Positions 7,045 through 11,562 of a stretch of DNA of 11,562 nucleotides are shown here, one piece after another. This DNA comes from Fidelibacterota bacterium UBA6531 (lineage in GTDB: Bacteria; Fidelibacterota; Marinisomatia; Marinisomatales; TCS55). The notes under the pieces are model-generated. The model ran no database searches. It was not told where the DNA came from and saw only the letters and a list, made by a program, of their open reading frames with translations. The stretch covers positions 1 to 11,562 of the forward strand of contig DJKX01000074.1 of NCBI GenBank assembly GCA_002436185.1. Direction: 5' to 3'. Every line of letters starts with the position of its first letter. Position 1 is the stretch's first letter. The position numbers and the translations under genes are program-made.

Positions 7045-8349
7045 CTATTGATTAAAAACAATCCTAGTAAATCCATCTTTATTCCAGAAATTTTGAACAA
7101 TCGGCTTTGCCAACAAAAAAAAGGCCGCCAGAATAACCCAAGACATGATAAGACTGTTGTAATGGAAAATACTTATTAATGGTGAATAAAGGGTGAAAGC
7201 ATAAAATAAAGTCAGGGGAATCAAAAAGAATACTTTCCCCCGCATTACATTTTTATAGGTTATGGATCCAAACCATCCGATTAAGATCATAATCATCCCT
7301 GTACCTATAATAGAAAAATCCATAATCAAGCCCCGCAAGGCGGTGTAAATATTCGTTGAAAGATCTCCGGCAATAAGGATTGGTCCATATGAACCGAACT
7401 TCCTTTCAACTATATCGGTAAGACTTAAGGGCCCGGCAAAGGTGGATTGTCCGAATTGGATATTTCCATCATGTATCATTGTTACCCAATTTGAGAAAGC
7501 TGCAAGATATCCAAATAAGTAAGCTTTGAGCCGTTCCAATACCAGATCAGCTACTAATTCTCCCTGAGCTTGACGTAACCAATCCAAAAGGATAAATAAC
7601 CCAACGAATAGGGTCGAAGCAAAAAGGAAAAACCTCTTGGATCGCTTATCAAAAAATTTATTCAAATTCTCTTGGAGTACGATCCTAGCGCCTAAAACTC
7701 CTGCATACCAGATCACAACGGTCGTAATGATGGTAAATCGGCTGGTTTCCATCAAACCGAAGAGAATTGCAATAATCAATGGTAAAAAACACAAAAATGA
7801 TTCTCGTATCTTCCGAGCCAATGGATATGCCAGCCCCGCCAACAGGGAAGCGGGAAATAACCAATACCGGAAAAATTTTATATAGATGGGAAAATTGAGT
7901 ATTTCTAAATATCGGTCTACGGTTATTTCATTAGGTAGCATGAGCAGGTTGAAAATTGAAAAATTTAACTGGAATCGATTCATCGTAAAACCTAAAACCA
8001 GACCAACCCCAATAAAGGCAAAAATTGAAGTAATAAAAACAGCAATAAAAAGTACTGGCTTATAATCCTTAAAACTGTTCTCGAAATTATTATTAATCGT
8101 CGCCTGTTCGTCAATAGCATTAGTGGACAAAAGAGACCCCAATCCCACGGCCGAAATGAATAGGGTAATAATCCATAAACCATAAGGCTGTATGTAATAG
8201 TCAGAGGCAAAGAGTAAGGGCCCAATAGAATACAGCAACCATAGCAGAGGAAAGAATACCCCCGGGTGAATCCATGAGTTGTGAATTTTTCGAATAGATA
8301 TCACAACCACAGTCTGAACAAGTAACGGTAAAATCAGTTGGAAATTCAT
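7045..8349 (-). CDS. wzy: Oligosaccharide repeat-unit polymerase (Wzy-type)
   Basis: 434 residues, strongly hydrophobic, with about ten or more membrane segments spread over the whole length, which fits an inner-membrane polymerase that joins lipid-linked repeat units on the periplasmic side. Signals typical of the O-antigen/oligosaccharide repeat-unit polymerase superfamily are a long non-membrane loop at about 260-335 with YLAAFSNW (281-288), FGQSTFAGPLSL (299-310) and then STNIYTALRGLIMDFSIIG (331-349), the conserved 'N-x-Y-T...D-F-G' region before the last helices. Wzy sequences diverge strongly, so topology plus context carries much of the call. Its ATG overlaps the Wzx stop by four bases (ATGA). 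The choice between O-antigen, capsule or exopolysaccharide polymerase cannot be made here. An O-antigen ligase of the WaaL type is less likely given the loop motif and the Wzx partner. Confidence 0.83.
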   Translation of the reverse strand: MNFQLILPLLVQTVVVISIRKIHNSWIHPGVFFPLLWLLYSIGPLLFASDYYIQPYGLWIITLFISAVGLGSLLSTNAIDEQATINNNFENSFKDYKPVLFIAVFITSIFAFIGVGLVLGFTMNRFQLNFSIFNLLMLPNEITVDRYLEILNFPIYIKFFRYWLFPASLLAGLAYPLARKIRESFLCFLPLIIAILFGLMETSRFTIITTVVIWYAGVLGARIVLQENLNKFFDKRSKRFFLFASTLFVGLFILLDWLRQAQGELVADLVLERLKAYLFGYLAAFSNWVTMIHDGNIQFGQSTFAGPLSLTDIVERKFGSYGPILIAGDLSTNIYTALRGLIMDFSIIGTGMIMILIGWFGSITYKNVMRGKVFFLIPLTLFYAFTLYSPLISIFHYNSLIMSWVILAAFFLLAKPIVQNFWNKDGFTRIVFNQ

Positions 8350-9599
8350 AGCTGGAATTTACCAATCCAAAAATCTCGTGATACTATTATAGTCAATAAA
8401 TTATATACCAAAGCTGAAGCTATTAATGTATAGGCTGTGGCAATTACCCCAATTTTTGGTATAAAAATTACATTCCCCATAATATTTACACCAACAGCAA
8501 CCAGCATAAATATGAGCATTTTATTTGTTTTTTCCATCAATTCCAGCGGTTTGTGAATGAGCAAAGACCATTGCCATAGAAACCCACCAATGAAGATCGG
8601 CAATACCACACCGGACATCTCAATGTTTAATCCCGGAGCCAGGAAACTCAACAGTTTTAAAACCCATCCTTGGAAACCTAACAGGGTTAAAATACAAATT
8701 GCAAAGATTCCTCCTTGCAAAATCAATCCCCATTTTAAGGTTTTTACTACTAGTTTTTTTTTACCATTATTCCATTGATGTGAAAGAAAGGGGTGCAATG
8801 CCATAGTAATGGGAAATAGAATCAATGAGAAAAAACGTGTAAATATTTCGGCATAACCTGCGTAGGATCCCATTTGAACTATACCAACATAATGCTCTAA
8901 TAAATAGCGATCCAAAAATCGCAAAGATAAGCTGGTAGCAAACCAAAAGGAGATAGGAAATCCAAAAGAAAAGAATTTCTTCAACGACAAAAATGATTTC
9001 TCAAAATCTATATACCATTGTGTTCTTCCCTTTATTAGAAAGTAAAAAAGTGAGGGAAGCAAATAGGCAAAAATCAAACCTATTAATATACTTTGATGAA
9101 ATTTTCCGAAAAAATAGACCGCAATAACTGGACAGAAAATAAATAAAGAAGCCTGAAAGAGATTTAATTGTACAACTTTTGATGCTTGACGATTTGATTG
9201 TAACAGAACCAATATTGTTGAAAAAGATCCCATTGAAATGGATAAAACTGATAAAAGTAGGAAGGAAGAAGGTTTAGGAAATTGCAGAAGTTGCAAAACC
9301 ACAATTAACGCTAATGATATTAAACATGAAAAAAGCCAACCTCCGGAAATTGCCGAAGCGATTAGGCCTTGTTTTTGAAGCCTGCTGAAATAACGAATGA
9401 TAGATTGGTTGAACCAGGCAAAGGAAAATGCTGTACACATATTTACAAAAGAGAATAATAGGCTGTAATACCCAAACTCTTCAGGTCCCAGCCAACGGAT
9501 AAATAATAAAACACTTAAAAATACTGCCACCCCCGGTATTGCTTTGGCCCAGGCGTAGGTGATCATATCTTTAACTAAAGAAAAGTGGACCTGTTTCAT
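8346..9599 (-). CDS. wzx: Wzx-type lipid-linked oligosaccharide flippase (MOP superfamily)
   Basis: 417 residues with roughly twelve to fourteen predicted membrane helices and the Polysacc_synt N-terminus: YAWAKAIPGVAVFLSVLLF leading into RWLGPEEFGYYSLLFSFVNM at about 34-53, the 'lg.eeyG.ysl' pattern of this family. LRFLDRYLLEHYVG follows the central cytoplasmic loop, another recurrent Wzx signature. It would move undecaprenyl-linked repeat units from the cytoplasmic to the periplasmic face for the adjacent polymerase. It is preceded by a 73-base AT-rich gap after the Wzz-like gene, the largest clean gap in the window, and is coupled to wzy by an ATGA overlap. No Shine-Dalgarno motif is visible before its ATG. 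Confident as a MOP flippase; its substrate is unknown. Confidence 0.9.
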   Translation of the reverse strand: MKQVHFSLVKDMITYAWAKAIPGVAVFLSVLLFIRWLGPEEFGYYSLLFSFVNMCTAFSFAWFNQSIIRYFSRLQKQGLIASAISGGWLFSCLISLALIVVLQLLQFPKPSSFLLLSVLSISMGSFSTILVLLQSNRQASKVVQLNLFQASLFIFCPVIAVYFFGKFHQSILIGLIFAYLLPSLFYFLIKGRTQWYIDFEKSFLSLKKFFSFGFPISFWFATSLSLRFLDRYLLEHYVGIVQMGSYAGYAEIFTRFFSLILFPITMALHPFLSHQWNNGKKKLVVKTLKWGLILQGGIFAICILTLLGFQGWVLKLLSFLAPGLNIEMSGVVLPIFIGGFLWQWSLLIHKPLELMEKTNKMLIFMLVAVGVNIMGNVIFIPKIGVIATAYTLIASALVYNLLTIIVSRDFWIGKFQL

Positions 9600-9672
9600 A
9601 AAGCGTAAAAAGACAATTAAAAAAGTGCAGATTGGTTATTAATTATATAGATAAAAGTAGTTAAAGGCTTAT

Positions 9673-10911
9673 TCAAGCGCCGATAGAAATGGTTTCTTCC
9701 GACTCAATACGTTGGGAAAATTCTCGCAGGTAAACAGAAATAAAAGTTAATATGAATCCCAAAAATACTGATAACAAAATTGTTATAGCTGGTTTGGGGG
9801 ATGTCATTTTCACCGGTTTGATAGGACCATCAATGATTTGGATCATGGGCGTTTTAGCCACTTCCTCTATTTTTGCCTCTTCATATTGTGTTTTCAAAGT
9901 AATATAGACACTATTTTGGATTACTAGTTCGCTGACCATTTCCTCTTCTATCATTAAAAGTGTCGGTGAATTTAGATTACGGTTTTTTTCACGGAAATCT
10001 CGGATTTCTTCCTGCATCATTTTTTTCTCATTGGAAACTTCCGATAGACGCTCTTCAATGAACCGGCGTTTAGCTCTAATCTGTCGAGTCTTCAAGTCCC
10101 GCAACAAAACACCAGACTCCTCTAATATAGCATTGGAAATATCCTGAGCGAATTGGGGTTCAAAAGCATCTACTTTCAAAGTTACGAGGGGCGACATACG
10201 GAATTTTTGTATGGAAACCATTTCTAGAAGATCCTCAATAGCCAATTTTGCCTTTATAAAATCATCCTGATCAGTATAATGTCCTTCGCGGGCTAAAATA
10301 TTTATTAATACTTCAGCAGAACCATATTTATTTGTGGCCATATTTTTTGCAATAATATTCTGCATTAAGTTTTCACTTAGCACAATTTCCGGGTACAGTT
10401 CATCCCAAGGAGTGCCCGGGCTAATGCCTGTAGGGATTGCGAGGCCAATCTGAGCTGCTGCTCCAGTAAAACCCGATAGTGTACTATTGTCATTGGAGAT
10501 GGGCAAAACCTTAGTAACAGAAGTAAATTTAGGCGTGGCCAAGACAAATACATATAGGGCACTTAAGGAGGCACACAAAATAGGTAGGATAAATAAAATG
10601 GTCTTATATTTCTTAATAAGCTGGGCGGAAATGATATATGGTACAATCTTTTTTTGCGATGAATATTCTGCCGTTCCAGCTGGGATGTTAACGTAAACTG
10701 CATTTTTTTCAGACTTATCGGTAAGTGGTTTAGCAATTTCCTGTTCATACTTCATATAATGCTTCGGTGGAATCGTATTGGTTTTAATCCAACCGGAAAG
10801 AGTCTGGGGGGTGATGTCAAAATATTCCGCCACTTGATAATTACGGCGAAAACCAAAATGGCGCATGACTTCCATGACCACCTCTTCGGCTGAATGTGAT
10901 TGATTCGTCAT
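9673..10911 (-). CDS. Wzz-type polysaccharide co-polymerase with N-terminal helix-turn-helix DNA-binding domain
   Basis: 412 residues with an unusual layout. Residues about 8-60 resemble the phage CI repressor HTH family: a helix, then YQVAEYFDITPQTLSGWIKT (25-44), where VAEYFDIT is helix 2 plus turn and PQTLSGWI the recognition helix, followed by IPPKHYMKYEQE, which matches the family's 'iP...ll.iae' helix. A linker leads to a membrane helix at about 104-126, a periplasmic part starting TPKFTSVTKVLP (126-137) as in the Wzz domain, charged coiled-coil helices at about 270-330 (RAKRRFIEERL, EKKMMQEEIRDF), the proline-rich PIKPVKMTSPKP before a second membrane helix at about 374-396, and a short cytoplasmic tail. 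There is no Walker-type kinase domain. Two-helix Wzz topology puts the N-terminus in the cytoplasm, so the HTH could reach DNA. Role: chain-length control (known for the family) plus possible transcription control (inference). Starts 20 bases after the propeller gene. Confidence 0.85.
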   Translation of the reverse strand: MTNQSHSAEEVVMEVMRHFGFRRNYQVAEYFDITPQTLSGWIKTNTIPPKHYMKYEQEIAKPLTDKSEKNAVYVNIPAGTAEYSSQKKIVPYIISAQLIKKYKTILFILPILCASLSALYVFVLATPKFTSVTKVLPISNDNSTLSGFTGAAAQIGLAIPTGISPGTPWDELYPEIVLSENLMQNIIAKNMATNKYGSAEVLINILAREGHYTDQDDFIKAKLAIEDLLEMVSIQKFRMSPLVTLKVDAFEPQFAQDISNAILEESGVLLRDLKTRQIRAKRRFIEERLSEVSNEKKMMQEEIRDFREKNRNLNSPTLLMIEEEMVSELVIQNSVYITLKTQYEEAKIEEVAKTPMIQIIDGPIKPVKMTSPKPAITILLSVFLGFILTFISVYLREFSQRIESEETISIGA

Positions 10912-10931
10912 GAATTAATCATTATTTGGTT

Positions 10932-11562
10932 TTATTGTGAGATTCCTTCTGCATTGGTTCCCACTAAATAAATATCAAATAAACTGGCACCAAAGGATTT
11001 TGTAGATCCGACAAATACAATATTTTGATTGGGCGTTTCAAAGACAGACCAGCCCCAATCATCATTGTCGTATGTACCATAGGAAAATGACCAAATCATA
11101 TTACCCTTATCATCTATCCGAACCATAAATGCATCTTCATCATAACCTCGGGCAACTTCTCGGCCGGAAGAGCCCACAACCACAACATCGCCACCCAAGG
11201 TACTTGTAGCACGAAACTGGTGATATTTTTTCCCGTTGGCAGCAAACGTGCGCTGCCAGTCCACGTTTCCGGTGATATCGATTTTTATGATCTTAGGTTG
11301 AAAAACATCCGGCTCAGAAATGGAATTAACCTTTGAACAAATATAATAACTACCACTGTGGGTATAACTAATGCTGTAGGCCACCTCGTCAACGCCGGAT
11401 TCATAAATTTCTTTTTCCCAAATCAAATTTCCATTCATAGCAATACGTAAAACCAGATTATTCCGCTTTTGCTCTCCGTAGTAATCCCGGGCACCCACTA
11501 CTAGCAAAGTTTGGTCAGGCGTTTCAATTATATCATAGGCCCATTCATGGTGGGGGAAAACG
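10932..11562 (-). CDS. Repeat-rich beta-propeller-like protein, C-terminal part (cut by window edge)
   Basis: The frame is open from the window edge to TAA at 10934-10932, giving about 209 residues of an incomplete protein. It contains at least three imperfect repeats of about 55-60 residues: the strand pattern YDIIETPDQTLLVVGA, ATSTLGGDVVVVGSS and VFETPNQNIVFVGSTKS alternates with NGNLIWEKEIY, TGNVDWQRTF and KGNMIWSFSYG. Each repeat thus has a 'GxxxWxxxxG/F' strand and a 'xxxxxVVG' strand, as in PQQ/SBBP-like or other seven- or eight-bladed propellers that are usually secreted or surface-exposed. No C-terminal sorting domain follows the last repeat; the chain ends shortly after IYLVGTNAEGISQ. 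Any signal peptide lies outside the window. It precedes the HTH-Wzz gene by 20 bases in the same direction, too little room for a terminator, so co-transcription is likely. Function unknown; a surface or glycan-interacting role is inference. Confidence 0.75.
   Translation of the reverse strand, partial: VFPHHEWAYDIIETPDQTLLVVGARDYYGEQKRNNLVLRIAMNGNLIWEKEIYESGVDEVAYSISYTHSGSYYICSKVNSISEPDVFQPKIIKIDITGNVDWQRTFAANGKKYHQFRATSTLGGDVVVVGSSGREVARGYDEDAFMVRIDDKGNMIWSFSYGTYDNDDWGWSVFETPNQNIVFVGSTKSFGASLFDIYLVGTNAEGISQ

Noticed and set aside
9642..9647. Perfect TATAAT on the minus strand in the 73-base gap before wzx, a possible internal promoter
   Set aside because: No acceptable -35 element lies 16-18 bases upstream and the gap is very AT-rich, so the hexamer is expected by chance; transcript mapping would be needed.
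9600..9672. Possible rho-independent terminator between the Wzz-like gene and wzx
   Set aside because: There is a T run on the minus strand, but no GC-rich stem precedes it.
10916..10924. Small palindrome TAATGATTA just before the HTH-Wzz start, a possible operator for autoregulation
   Set aside because: Only 9 bases, does not extend further, and AT-rich sequence yields such palindromes often; no second copy was found before wzx.

Overview
The window is a bacterial surface-polysaccharide biosynthesis locus of the Wzx/Wzy type. Every credible gene lies on the minus strand, so transcription runs from base 11562 towards base 1. Genes are tightly packed, with several 4-base ATGA overlaps and gaps mostly under 80 bases, as in one long operon. 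The DNA is AT-rich, Shine-Dalgarno motifs are patchy, and several starts are TTG. Protein style (EVGCG/DIGCG methyltransferases, WbuB-like glycosyltransferase, tandem 'ETPxxxxxVVG' propeller repeats) suggests an environmental, perhaps marine, bacterium of the Fibrobacteres-Chlorobi-Bacteroidetes neighbourhood. No rRNA or housekeeping marker is present, so that placement is weak.

In order of transcription: the C-terminal part of a repeat-rich beta-propeller-like protein (11562-10932); a Wzz-type chain-length protein that carries an N-terminal DNA-binding helix-turn-helix domain (10911-9673); the Wzx flippase (9599-8346); a Wzy-type polymerase (8349-7045); two extended short-chain dehydrogenase/epimerases, the second a clear GDP-mannose 3,5-epimerase homologue (7035-6211, 6214-5225); an unassigned GT-A-like putative glycosyltransferase (5209-4346); a GT4 glycosyltransferase (4280-3081); a methyltransferase with a zinc-binding N-terminus (3068-2208); and a minimal PglC-like phosphoglycosyl transferase (2227-1622). 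As a pathway: the phosphoglycosyl transferase loads the first sugar phosphate on undecaprenyl phosphate, the glycosyltransferases extend the repeat unit using sugars that include the GME product, methyltransferases may decorate it, Wzx flips it, Wzy polymerises it, and the Wzz-like protein sets chain length.

The downstream end (about 1625 to 1) looks decayed. One methyltransferase stops just after its SAM-binding half, exactly where a roughly 91-base, 93% identical fragment of the 5209-4346 gene begins. The next methyltransferase is split by an in-frame TAA. The window closes with the N-terminus of another NAD-dependent epimerase. By hand count, G+C in the truncated methyltransferase region is about 29%, against about 45% in part of the GME gene.

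The most interesting item is the HTH-Wzz fusion: a polysaccharide co-polymerase whose cytoplasmic N-terminus looks like a phage CI-type repressor domain. It could be a membrane-tethered regulator that links glycan assembly to transcription. No CRISPR array, tRNA, insertion sequence or convincing terminator was seen.
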